A DNA stretch of 64,000 nucleotides from Misgurnus anguillicaudatus (lineage: Eukaryota; Chordata; Actinopteri; Cypriniformes; Cobitidae). The position numbers and the translations under genes are program-made. The stretch is taken from assembly GCF_027580225.2 (NCBI RefSeq), contig NC_073352.2:34893501-34957500 (forward strand). The letters run 5' to 3'. Of this stretch, positions 47,015 to 56,775 are shown piece by piece; positions within the stretch are counted from its first letter, which is position 1, and each line of letters opens with the position of its first letter. The notes beneath the pieces are model-generated. The model worked only from the letters and a program-made list of their open reading frames with translations. It was not told the DNA's origin and did no database searches.

Positions 47015-47500
47015 CTGCCATCTTGTCCTTTGTTTAATCTTGTCTTGTGGCAGAATCATGACAGACCCATGTTTTGTGTGGGTTCACGTGGTCTTAGTAT
47101 TGGTTTACTAGACCACGTGTTCCCTGTGTCTTGTCTCTTTTACCCCGCTCCCTTGTTGTTCTGTTACGGGTAAATCCAACAAGACAGGATGCGGATCCAA
47201 AAGCAGTGAGGTTTATTAAAAATAATAACAAACAAGCAAAAACATATCAGGAAGTCCAACAAGGAACCAAGAACACGGAACACGAAAACACCATAACATC
47301 AAATAACGATCGACATCAGACACTGGAAACACTAGGCTTAAATACACAGAGTAATCAGGGAAAACAAGACACACCTGGGGAACAATCATCACACGGACCA
47401 ATGAACAAAAGAACTACAAAGAACTACAGACATGGATGACACAGACATGACTTCAAAATAAGAGTGCAAGACAGGGTACACAGACAGAGTTCATAACAAA
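47015..47500. mobile_element. Unclassified repeat, two abutting pieces
   Basis: Piece one (47015-47115) has inverted 'ggttctgccatcttgtc' / 'gtggcagaatcatgac' and 'cacgtggtctta' / 'agaccacgtg'. Piece two (47163-47480) starts 'ctgttacgggtaaatcc' and is A/C-rich with 'cagtgaggtttatt', a pattern frequent in teleost repeats. The open frame at 47131-47439 lies in it and has a composition (Asn, Gln, Thr) typical of repeat-derived chance frames. Confidence 0.45.
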
Positions 47501-47858
47501 CCTTAACACCGTATAAACAAAACCATATATGTTCAGGATCAGGATAGATGATTAAAATATGATTAGTAAATGACAGCAGTCCCAGCTAATGCTGTTACTA
47601 TCAGATTATTATATGATGCATTCTGGATGAACGACAGCACTCTTCACATTCACTCAACGGCTCTAATGAAGCATTTTACTCTCATCATTATTAGAGAATT
47701 TAAAGTGCCTGAGAGATTTTAGCATGACACACAATTTTAATTTGTCATCGTCTGTATTTGACTGATGTTTAATATCATGAAATTGATTGGATATGGCAAA
47801 CTCACTTCAGTTTAGTAGCTGACACTATTGCACACAGTATTTAGACAATGTTAAATAT

Positions 47859-47880
47859 TCTCTCTCTCTCTCTCTCTCTC
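47859..47880. repeat. (TC)n tract left of the LINE fragment
   Basis: Eleven TC units directly abutting LINE coding sequence. Confidence 0.95.
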
Positions 47881-48483
47881 ACGGAGTGTTGGCTACAAAC
47901 AACTTTGTTTCTAAATTCAATGAAGGGGTTTTACCTGAATGTCTGTTCTGTAAGGCTTCTGATACTGTATTTCACTTATTTTGTGAGTGTCCAAGGCTGT
48001 TTCCACTTTTTGAATTTTTGGAAAAACTAATTATGACATTGGGTTTTTGTTTTACAAATACCCTTTTTATTTTTGGTTGTAAGTACAAACAGTTATGGCG
48101 CGAACAGTGTGTGCTTGCCAATTTTTTAATTGGCCAAGCCAAGCTAGCAATCCTGAAAACACATCAATGTAAAAATGTTGGTCAAGATGTTGATTTGTTG
48201 TGTCTTTTCAAATCACTGGTTGAATCTAGGATTGCCATTGAATTTGCATACTACAAACAAACTGATAATGTACTTTTTTTTACAATGAGGTGGGGTGTGA
48301 GAGATGCCTTAGTGACAATTACTGAATCTGGGAATTTGTTTTTTAATTGGTAAAATTAGCAATTAATCTTGTGCGGGTTTCTTTGTTTTTTTGGTATTTA
48401 TTTTTTATTTTTGTTTGTGGTCTGTATAATGATTCTGTGATGTTTTAGGTAATGGAGTGAATTAAAAGGGTTTTAAAAGTCAA

Positions 48484-48486
<3 letters not shown>
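47881..48486 (+). mobile_element. 5'-truncated LINE inserted in a (TC)n microsatellite
   Basis: Coding sequence for the C-terminus of a LINE ORF2, then about 130 bp of 3' UTR ('taaaagggttttaaaagtc'), bounded on both sides by pure (TC)n (47859-47880 and 48487-48516). Target-specific elements of the Tx1/L1 group that use TC microsatellites are known from zebrafish (Kibi-type, from memory). The double TC border fits such an insertion. Only the last 0.6 kb of the element is present. Confidence 0.72.
47886..48356 (+). pseudogene. LINE ORF2 C-terminal fragment
   Basis: About 155 codons with no stop until TAA after Phe-Asn-Trp. Near residue 19 'CLFCKASDTVFHLFCEC' gives Cys-X2-Cys-X7-His-X4-Cys, the CCHC-type motif after the reverse transcriptase in L1/Tx1-clade LINEs. 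'CPRLFPLF' and 'LFIFGCKY' follow, then a helix-rich end with 'AKLAILKTH'. The endonuclease and RT domains are absent, so it is a 5'-truncated copy. The frame is open from the truncation point to its natural end, which suggests a fairly young insertion. The first codon is not a true start. Family is by motif only. Confidence 0.75.

Positions 48487-48516
<30 letters not shown>
48487..48516. repeat. (TC)n tract right of the LINE fragment
   Basis: Fifteen TC units after the LINE 3' end. Confidence 0.95.
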
Positions 48517-48519
<3 letters not shown>

Positions 48520-50361
48520 CAGTATACTACTGCAGTAAAATTCAAAAGTCTACGAACATTCACAAAACAAAGAACAACAGCGACCCGTCATCTCAACACA
48601 AGGGACCCAAGGCAAGCGGATACATATGTCTACTGAAATATTTTCAAACTGAATTGTTTCCCTGACTAACATCAGTTACAACATGAACTGAATATATAAT
48701 CTGAGAATGAAAACCTCCAAAACTGCTATAAAAAATATATTCAGAATAGAATTAATCTGAATTTAGACGACTTCAATACTTCCTTTATATTAAAAAAAAA
48801 CGTAGTAGTATCATAAATATATCAAGATATCTAGGTTTACCTTATTATGAGGGAAGAAGATGTGGGTAAAAAAGTGTGACAACTAGCCCCGTCTTTCCTT
48901 CTCTATGTTATGTTCCTGATCAATTTTCTGTTTATTTTTTAGTCTCAACTGGCCTTAATGGACATTTTATATGGCAATATATCAGGGATCAATGTACTGA
49001 GATCCTTGTTAACACTCACCACTAAATAAAATCACAGTTATAAAATCTACAGGGATAACCTCATTTAATCAGTTTTACTTTGTTTACACTTCAGCAAGGT
49101 CCTTAAGTATGTTGAAACTGCTGTGTAATTGTCCTTGTAAGGGGTCCAAATATGACCCCATCCATCCGTTCGGCCCAACGACGGAATCCAAACGAAGGGT
49201 AATAGCGCGTTCAGTCTTTTCCGGCGCTTGCAAGTGACGTTTTGGCATTTATGCAATTTTGTATTATTATCTGACTCCAAGATAATGTTAATATTAATTG
49301 GATTGATGATTACTTTTAACAGTTACAGAATTTGGGTGGATGTTTGGTTATTCTTGTTTAGCCCTACTTGTTATTGCATCCGTTCATTCGGCTACTCATG
49401 TCGCTTTGGACTCACGCACCGGCCGTTTATTAATATTTAATAATCATGCGGGCCCACGATCACAACCGAATCAGGCTTGGTCGCTGCTAGAGGTTTGACC
49501 ATATGTTCAGAAGGCCACCTTTCATGCGTGCTCATCTCTGAACATACTTTATTTAGTCCCCATAGAGGTGCAACTTAATTATTACAATATTTATTTCTAA
49601 CCAGAGGCTCACGACCACTATCATAAAACAAACTGACCGTCTTCTCCAACGATAGCTTTGTATAGTCGTGCCATAATTTAATATGCAACTTAGATAGATT
49701 AATATTGAAATAACCAGAGGCTGAGGCTCATCTGATTTAGAGTGGTCAGACAACATTTACATGTTACTCTAAACAGGAAATTAGCCTCCACGCATCTAAT
49801 TTAACTTAAACTAGCGCCAAGTGCTAGTCGGATCTCCAAAATCCTCCGCTGATGTACTACTATGCCATCTAGTCTGGGATTTTGTTCCGGTACTAGCCTG
49901 ATTTTCAGACGTTGCGGAAACAAGGATACATCGTAATTTACTAATCATGTCAATAACTTTCGTAGCCGCAGAATAAATCCAAACATAACAATTTATTAAC
50001 CAGGTAAGGAAAAAACATAATTCAGAAGCCAATTTACATTCCAATTCAAATACAAAACAAACGAAAAACCATTGCATACCTGGTAAGGAGATGAAGATCT
50101 GGTTACAGATTCCTCAAAATAAAATAAAAATACATGATGCTATATCAAAGATACAGCATCATGGGGTGCATTTCTAGATATTGAAAGTCCCGCCTAAATC
50201 TTGTACACATCTCCTTAAATAACCAGAGAACAAAGCATATAGGAATTTGGTACTGATTGGTTGTTGCAAAACTAAGGGCTGTCCTTAATCTGTATACAGT
50301 GGGTGATTGGTTTATGCTTGGAATGGGAGGTGTCTATTAACATTGAATGAAGTTTCACATA
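48517..50361. other. No gene recognised; possible decayed LTR-like DNA
   Basis: Frames at 49228-49440 and 49811-50077 have no recognised domain. 49560-50342 has promoter-like AT and CAAT-type words on the minus strand and ends 'taaca' (minus start 'tgttaatag'), and 'accagaggctcacgac'/'accagaggctgaggctc' is repeated at 49600 and 49713. This could be an LTR but I could not find a matching second end or duplication. Confidence 0.3.
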
Positions 50362-50363
50362 TA

Positions 50364-51970
50364 CAGTTGTGTTCAAAATTATTCAACCCCAACTGAAATT
50401 GATTGTTTTGGCCGGTTTGACATTGATTTTGATCATTCAGTCATCCTGCTTACAATTACATTAAAGAGGCATGTGTAGGTCAGACAAATATAACATAACA
50501 TTTATAATGAAATAACCACAAATGTCTTTTCTGTGCTCACATCATTATCAGTTTTATTCAACCCCCAAGTGACATTCAATCTTAGTACTTAGTACAACAT
50601 CCTTTTACAGTTAAAACAGCTTTTAAACGTGAAGCATAGCTTGACACAAGTGTCTTGCAGCAATCTACGGGTATCTTCGCCCATTCATCATGGGCAAAAA
50701 CCTCCAGTTCAGTCACATTCTTAGGCTTGCGCACTGCAACTGCTTTCTTTAAGTCCCACCAGAGGTTCTCAATCGGATTTAAGTCTGGTGACTGCGATGG
50801 CCACTTCAAAATGTTCCAGCCTTTTTTCTGCAACCATGCTCTAGTGGATTTGGAGGTATGCTTGGGATCATTGTCCTGTTGAAAGGTCCAACGTCTCCCA
50901 AGCCTCAGGTTTGTGACGGACTGCAACACATTGTCATCCAATATCTCCTGGTACTGAAGAGAATTCATGGTACCTTGCACACGCTGAAGTTTCCCTGTAC
51001 CTGCAGAAGCAAATCAGCCCCAAAGCATGATTGACCCCCCACCATGCTTCACAGTAGGCAAGGTGTTCTTTTCTTCATAGGCCTTGTTTTTCCTCCTCCA
51101 AACATAGCGTTGATCCATGGGCCCAAACAGTTCTAATTTTCCACAGAACACTATCCCAAAACTTCTGTGGTTTGTCCACATGACTTTTGGCATACTGCAG
51201 TCGACTCTTCTTATTCTTTGGAGACAGCAAGGGGGTGCGCCTGGGAGTTCTGGCATGGAGGCCTTCAGTACGCAGGGTGCGCCGTATTGTCTGAGCAGAA
51301 ACTTCAGTACCCACATCTGACAAATCTTTTCTCAGTTCCTCAGCAGTCACACTGGGACTTTTTTCCACTCTACGCTTCAGATAGCGCACAGCAGTCGCAG
51401 TTAGCATCTTTTTTCTGCCACGACCAGGAAGCGTTTCAACAGTGCCCTTTGCCTTGAATTTGCGAATGATGCTTCCTATGGTGTCTCTTGGTATGTTTAA
51501 CATCTTTGCAATCTTCTTATAGCCATTGCCCTTCCTGTGAAGATTAATCACCTCTTCTCTTGTCTTCCTGGACCATTCTTTTGACTTCACCATGTTTGTA
51601 ACCACACCAGTAAATGTTTAGAAGGAGTTGAGTATCACAGTCATTTTAAAGCTGCCTAATTGGTGCTTATTAGGCTTTATTGCTGTTCCCTGACATCCAT
51701 AGGTGTTTCCAATACCTGATTGAAAACACTTCAATGAACCTCTGTTCTTCAGAGTGGTAGTTCTTTAAGGGGTTGAATAATTGTGTCAATGAAGAATTCA
51801 CAAAAGAAACATTTACTACTATATTACAAAACCAATTGATGTCATTTTAGTTGCATATGGTTCTTTAAGAAGTCATTGTAGGATTTCATTCTGAATACAA
51901 TTACAAATGTACACTAAATTCCCTAAAACCCTTAACAGCATTGGGGGTTGAATAATTTTGAACACAACTG
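50364..51970 (-). mobile_element. Tc1-like DNA transposon with perfect terminal repeats
   Basis: A 1607-bp element bounded by TA (50362-50363, 51971-51972). Terminal inverted repeats at 50364-50390 and 51944-51970 are 27 bp and identical; they start 'cagttgtgttcaaaatta'. The transposase lies on the minus strand between them. Length, TA target and DD34E spacing all fit the Tc1/mariner superfamily. The ends look competent, but the transposase is broken, so it could only move in trans. Confidence 0.95.
50582..51605 (-). pseudogene. Tc1-like transposase, inactivated
   Basis: The N-terminal part (51605-51145) has the paired-like helix-turn-helix region ('GNGYKKIAKMLNIPRDTIGS', about residues 27-46), a GRPR-type 'PGRGRKK' near 60, and a second helix-turn-helix with '[10 protein letters not shown]'. 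Coding then shifts frame at about 51140, where a short deletion removes the segment that carries the first catalytic Asp in relatives. In the new frame '[10 protein letters not shown]' is followed by a TGA at 51011-51013, then continues to 'FQQDNDPKHTS' (second Asp) and 'SPDLNPIENLW' (Glu). I count 34 residues between Asp and Glu (DD34E). It would cut and paste DNA at TA sites; this copy lacks a catalytic residue and is not functional. Confidence 0.92.
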
Positions 51971-51972
51971 TA

Positions 51973-52749
51973 CTTTAACATTGTATTCTGTTGTTATATG
52001 GGTGAGACCATTGTAACCACTTGCAATGAGATATTTCAATGAAAAACAAATAAGATACAGATTTTAGATTCTTTGTGCATGTAGCATTTCATATACAGTT
52101 TGCTTTGAGACAATAAGAATACAAATGTATGACACCCTAAAGGTGTGTCTTTGAAACCCAAATGTTTCTCAGTGGGAAGTCCACTGTGAATCGTAGAGAG
52201 TTGCTTTCCCGAGCACTCACTTTGCCCCCATGCAGTATCCTTTGGGGAGGTGCTATATTTATTCAGGAAATTGTCTTACATCCTTTAAAGAAGACGGTAT
52301 CTAAACAATCTAAACGATCAATCCATTTATTCATTTACAAACCGTTTAACCTGCTTTGAGTTTAGGTACAGCTTATCACCTCTTCCACAGCGGTTACAAG
52401 TGAAAGCCGTTCTGCCTCAAAGGGATAATATTGAATTTTTTCTTTAGATGGATTGGAAGTCACAATTAAATTGACTTTGTTGCTTGACCTGAGCCTGTGA
52501 GCAGTTTTTCAAAGGAGTTATTGCTTTCAATCTGATCAAAATAAATCACACACAGTTTAGAATTATATGTTCAATTATATGTTCAACATTAATATCAACT
52601 CAGGCATCTACCTACATTTTATAGATGAAGCTAATATAAAACTTTTGTTGTGAAAGTGACATCATTGTGCAACGCATACTTGCAATGTGACTTCTGCATT
52701 TAACCCATCACACGCGGAAAACGGTGAGTAAATAACGCGATATTTATCA
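51973..52749. other. No gene seen
   Basis: Frame 52162-52359 has no recognised domain. 'tgcatttaacccatcac' at about 52695 resembles a repeat motif seen elsewhere in fish DNA, here isolated. Confidence 0.4.
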
Positions 52750-52820
52750 GCATCCCAAACTATGACAGCATATGACCCCTTGGGTTTGTGTGCTAAAGAT
52801 GCTGTCATAGTTTGGGATGC
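52750..52820. repeat. Perfect 22-bp stem hairpin
   Basis: 52750-52771 is the exact reverse complement of 52799-52820, with a 27-bp loop. The loop start 'atgacccct' is also complementary to 'aggggtca' just after the second arm (52825-52833), so an alternative or pseudoknot-like pairing is possible. Confidence 0.9.
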
Positions 52821-52833
52821 AAATGAGGGGTCA

Positions 52834-53504
52834 GAGAAAATCACTTTCGTCCCATGTTACTTTTGCCCCGGTTCTCCCCTATATCTAAAGACTTAAACAG
52901 TATGAGAGTTGTTTGCCCAGACAAGGTTAACAAGTAATTCTATTAACATTAGACACAGCCATTAAACTTCTATCATGAGTATGCAGAGCTGATTAACTTG
53001 ACCAAAATATGTGACCCTGCCTTTGAAATCCCAGCTAAAGCTTTTTTAAGATTTGCTGTTTTCTACTTAAAATCAATCTACGTAATGTTTATGAACATTC
53101 TGTGAAAATATAACCTTGATATCTTCATGGTGTTAAAGGTGTTAAAGATTAAAATCAGTGTGAACTTAATGATTAAAATCAAACGTTGATGCTCATTATC
53201 TCAGAATCAGATTTTGAGACTTTAACTTGGTTTTCAAAGACAGGTTCACACAGGGCTGACTCATGGGGTTGTTGGGCCCAAGGCAAGATCATGAAGATGG
53301 GCTCTAATGCAGCACTGAATTTATTATTTTCAGTGAAATGTGTGGATTATTCAGATCTTATTCTAATATTAAATCTTTGTATTTCAGTGCATAACGAATG
53401 TGGATGACCAGAAATGTCTGTACTTTAAGGGGTAAAAGCGGCCTGATGTCAAGTTGTAACATTGGGCAGACATTATGTTTCGGTTGTACATGGAAATCGT
53501 GTCG
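52834..53504. other. No gene seen
   Basis: AT-rich. Sequence 53325-53395 ('tgtggattattcagatctta') recurs at 54757-54800, so the minisatellite between them is flanked by a short direct repeat. Confidence 0.5.
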
Positions 53505-54515
53505 ACATCAAAACCCAACGTCAACTCTCAATGTCGGACTGATGTTAAAATCCAACAGCACACAGATGTCAAAACACAATGTTGGACTGACTTCAATACC
53601 CAACGTTGGTCTGACATATATACTCAACGTCGGACTGATGTCGAAACCAAATGTCGAAACCCAACAGTGGTCTGAAGTCTAAACACAATTTTGGTCTGAC
53701 GTTAAAATCCAACGTCGGTCTGACGTCAAAACCCAACGGCAGTCTGACGCCAATACCTGGCGTCGGTCTGACATCAATACCTGACGTCGGTCTAAAGTCA
53801 ATACCCAGCTTCAGTTTGATGTCAAAATCCAATGTTGGTCTGAAGTCAAAACACAACATGAAACTGAAGTCAATACCTGTCTAACGTTAAAACCCAATGT
53901 CGAACCCAATGGCAGTCTGACGCCAATACCCAGCGTTGGTCTCTCGTCAATACCAGACGTCGCTCTGAAGTCAAAACCCAACTTCTGTCTGACGTCAAAA
54001 CACAACGTGAAACTGAAGTCAATACTCAACGGCAGTCTGACGCCAAAACCCGATGTTTGTCAGACTTCAATACATGATGTCGGCCTGGCGACAATACCCA
54101 ATGTCGAGCAGACGTCAAAACCCGATGTTGGTCAGATGTCAATACATGATGTCGGCCTGGCATCAATACGCAACGTCGGCTTGACATCAATACCCGATGT
54201 CGGTCAGATGTCAATACACGACGTCGAGCAGACGTTAAAATCCAATGTTGGTTTGACGTCAAAACCCGATGTTGGTCAGATGTCAATACATGATGTCGGC
54301 CTGGCGTCAATACGCAACGTCGGCTTGACATCAATACCCGATGTCGGTCAGATGTCAATACACGACGTCGAGCAGACGTTAAAATCCAATGTTGGTTTGA
54401 CGTCAAAACCCGATGTTGGTCAGATGTCAATACATGATGTCGGCCTGGCGTCAATACGCAACGTTGGCTTGACATCAAAACCCGATGTCGGTCTGACGTT
54501 AAATTGTTGTGCTGA
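53505..54515. repeat. 24-bp minisatellite with 144-bp higher-order repeat
   Basis: Diverged units of about 24 bp with core 'gtcggtctgacgtcaaaacc' fill about 1 kb. From 54121 a six-unit block of 144 bp repeats (starts at 54121, 54265 and 54409, the last incomplete) with very few changes. Since 24 is a multiple of three, both strands stay open: 177 codons on plus (54007-54540) and 188 on minus (54592-54026). The peptide is a repeating octamer of the type Val-Gly-Leu-Thr-Ser-Lys-Pro-Asp with no start context or homology I recognise. I call it satellite, not gene. Confidence 0.9.
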
Positions 54516-54520
54516 ATTCC

Positions 54521-55700
54521 AAATCCCTGCCAGAATCTGACTCCTCTCATAGAGAAATATGTGCATGATGTCATTTGAGGAAGCCAGTGCATCTGGTCTC
54601 ATTTTCCTTTGTAAAAAAGGACATCTATGATATAATATTTTTTCCACACAATTGACAGAAATACCAGTGATCGATAATGTAATAAATGCAGAACAATTTT
54701 TGTATGTAATGGCAGCACTGTCATTCTGTATTTATATGATTTTCAGTGAATTGTCATGTGTGGATTACTCAGATCTTATTTTAATATTAAATCTTTGTGG
54801 GGCAGGGCTCAATGCAAATGCTTGAATATAGATTCATTCTTATCAAAGTTACAAAAGTGAATCATTTATTAATCATCCAATTACATGTGCATTTTATTTC
54901 TCAACTGTTAACATGACACACATTTTAAAAGACACAATTTTGCAAAGAATACAAAGCAAAAAAGCTATAAAACCTCCAGTATGCCCTGTAGACTTTCACC
55001 ACATATTACTGCACATAAGCTTAGAGATTACTTTAAATTTTCACATAATCTTTTTTGAAGCTACAACATTCCTTTAACAACACACCGCTATTTTGCAGCA
55101 CAGTTTACTTCTTACCAGAGTTCATCCAGACAATCATAAATAAGAGTCTTAAACAAGAGAGAGACTGCAGCTGCTGACCGAGCCAGAACAACATTAGTGT
55201 GACTCTAATGTGGCTTAATGAAGCACAAGAAAACGTATTTATGTTTGATTTGATGGAGGAGGAGTCTATTCTCCCTTCATAAAGCAACGCTTCAAAATCA
55301 GCCGCCCTGAGGTGAACCGCTCCAAAAACCAACGTCATAAAGCCAAATTGAACAAACATGTTTCATTAAACCTCTGATGGGAATGAACAGAATTTCTCTG
55401 GATATAAACTCATGCATTCCTGTTCTTCATTAGGAATCCGATCAAGTTTAAAGAAGCCTTGCGGTCGATTGCCACCATTAGTTTCAGAAACATGAGTCAG
55501 TTTTGGCAACGGCTCCAGTAATGGATGCACCATCTAATGAGAATTGAAATTGTCCCGTTCTAAAACCTTCTTAGTCACAGGAGAGATATGCCTTGAAATG
55601 TGCCTTTTCAAATTTGTAAAGATGATTAAAAACATGAATAAAAGCAGACAACAGATGTTTTAAAATGTTAATAAACATCTTCATCTCAAAGTTAAAATAT
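54521..55700. other. No gene supported
   Basis: An 84-codon minus frame (55359-55105) overlaps less AT-rich sequence but shows no known domain. A copy of 53325-53395 lies at 54757-54800. Confidence 0.4.
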
Positions 55701-55929
55701 TAATGTAAATTAAACCAATATGGCTGCTGCCACACAATGGTCAAAAATGGTCCTTAGCTGTCAATGGGCCTAACCTTTCAAAAAAATATGTTTTTTTGCC
55801 GACTAATTTGCCCTGCTGCCAGTCAGCCGCTTTATTGTTTTTATGTACCAAACTCAATTTTTTCAAATTTGGAATTCAATAGAAAAATAAGTTTCTGGTA
55901 AACTCAGAAACGTCCAATAATACCTCCAC

Positions 55930-56180
55930 ATCTCAAAACAATTAATCCTCAAAATCTGTATGTTCATCTGATACAGACTTAAACATAAGATCTGTTAACA
56001 CACACACACACAGAGCTACTGAAGGAGCTGCTCTGAGAAACAGCCAATCAGTGCAGAGCTCAACATTATTATTCATGACCCTTTCAAATAAAGTAATAAT
56101 AGATCATTTCATTCTGTAAATGGACATGTAAAACTGACTCTGGATAATTTTTGCACATAATAAAGCCACAAACCTACGAT
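55930..56180 (-). mobile_element. Internal fragment of the 43100-43804 MITE family
   Basis: 'gaaacagccaatcagtgcag', 'ttattattcatgacccttt' and 'gatcatttcattctgtaaat' are reverse complements of 43225-43330. Ends of the element are not identifiable here. It contains a short (ca)n at about 55999-56012. Confidence 0.65.
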
Positions 56181-56775
56181 TGTATGTCTTATGTTTTTAA
56201 CTAAATGGCGTATGCAGTCAGCAAATATTACTTCTGGAAGACGCACCGAAATCCTGGCCAGGACGCGTCCGGGAAGAATGGCACGTATGGTCACCCTATT
56301 TTACAGAATTCTTTACATTATGTAGGATGATTTTATGTAGAAAATAGTTATGCTGGATTCACATCCAAAAATCATCATTGGTTCCCTCACCATTGTTAAC
56401 AATTAGCATATCCTATTAAATCTTACAAAATATTTAAAAGCAGATAATCTGTTTGTCAAGTCAGAATTTCCCTTAATTTAGACTTACAAAGTAACGCATT
56501 ACTGTAATTACACTACTTTTAGCAGTAATGAGCATGTAACGAAGTATTTTTTTAATCAAGTAAAAAGAGTGTACACAATTTTAACACATTATATATTTTT
56601 TAATGTAAACATACAGAATATTTGTCTAAATGGTCTAAATGATATACATGATTAAACTAAGCTTACACATTAAGATAATTTCTAACAAAATTATATATTA
56701 GAGATATATTAGAGTCTTACGTGTATAACAGCCCAGTCTCACGAAATTTCGTTATATAGTCACGTATTTTTTATT

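Noticed and set aside
47131..47439. 102-codon Asn/Gln/Thr-rich protein
   Set aside because: Lies wholly in an interspersed-repeat-type sequence with A/C-rich composition.
49560..50342. Solo LTR on the minus strand
   Set aside because: TG-like start and promoter-like words are suggestive, but I could not locate a CA end, a target duplication or a matching LTR, so it stays unclassified.
53505..54515. CRISPR-like array
   Set aside because: There are no unique spacers; the units are continuous, diverged 24-bp repeats with a higher-order period, in a vertebrate-type sequence.
54007..54592. Protein genes of 177 (+) and 188 (-) codons
   Set aside because: They overlay the same 24-bp minisatellite. 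A period divisible by three keeps frames open on both strands. No start context, splice signal or known domain.
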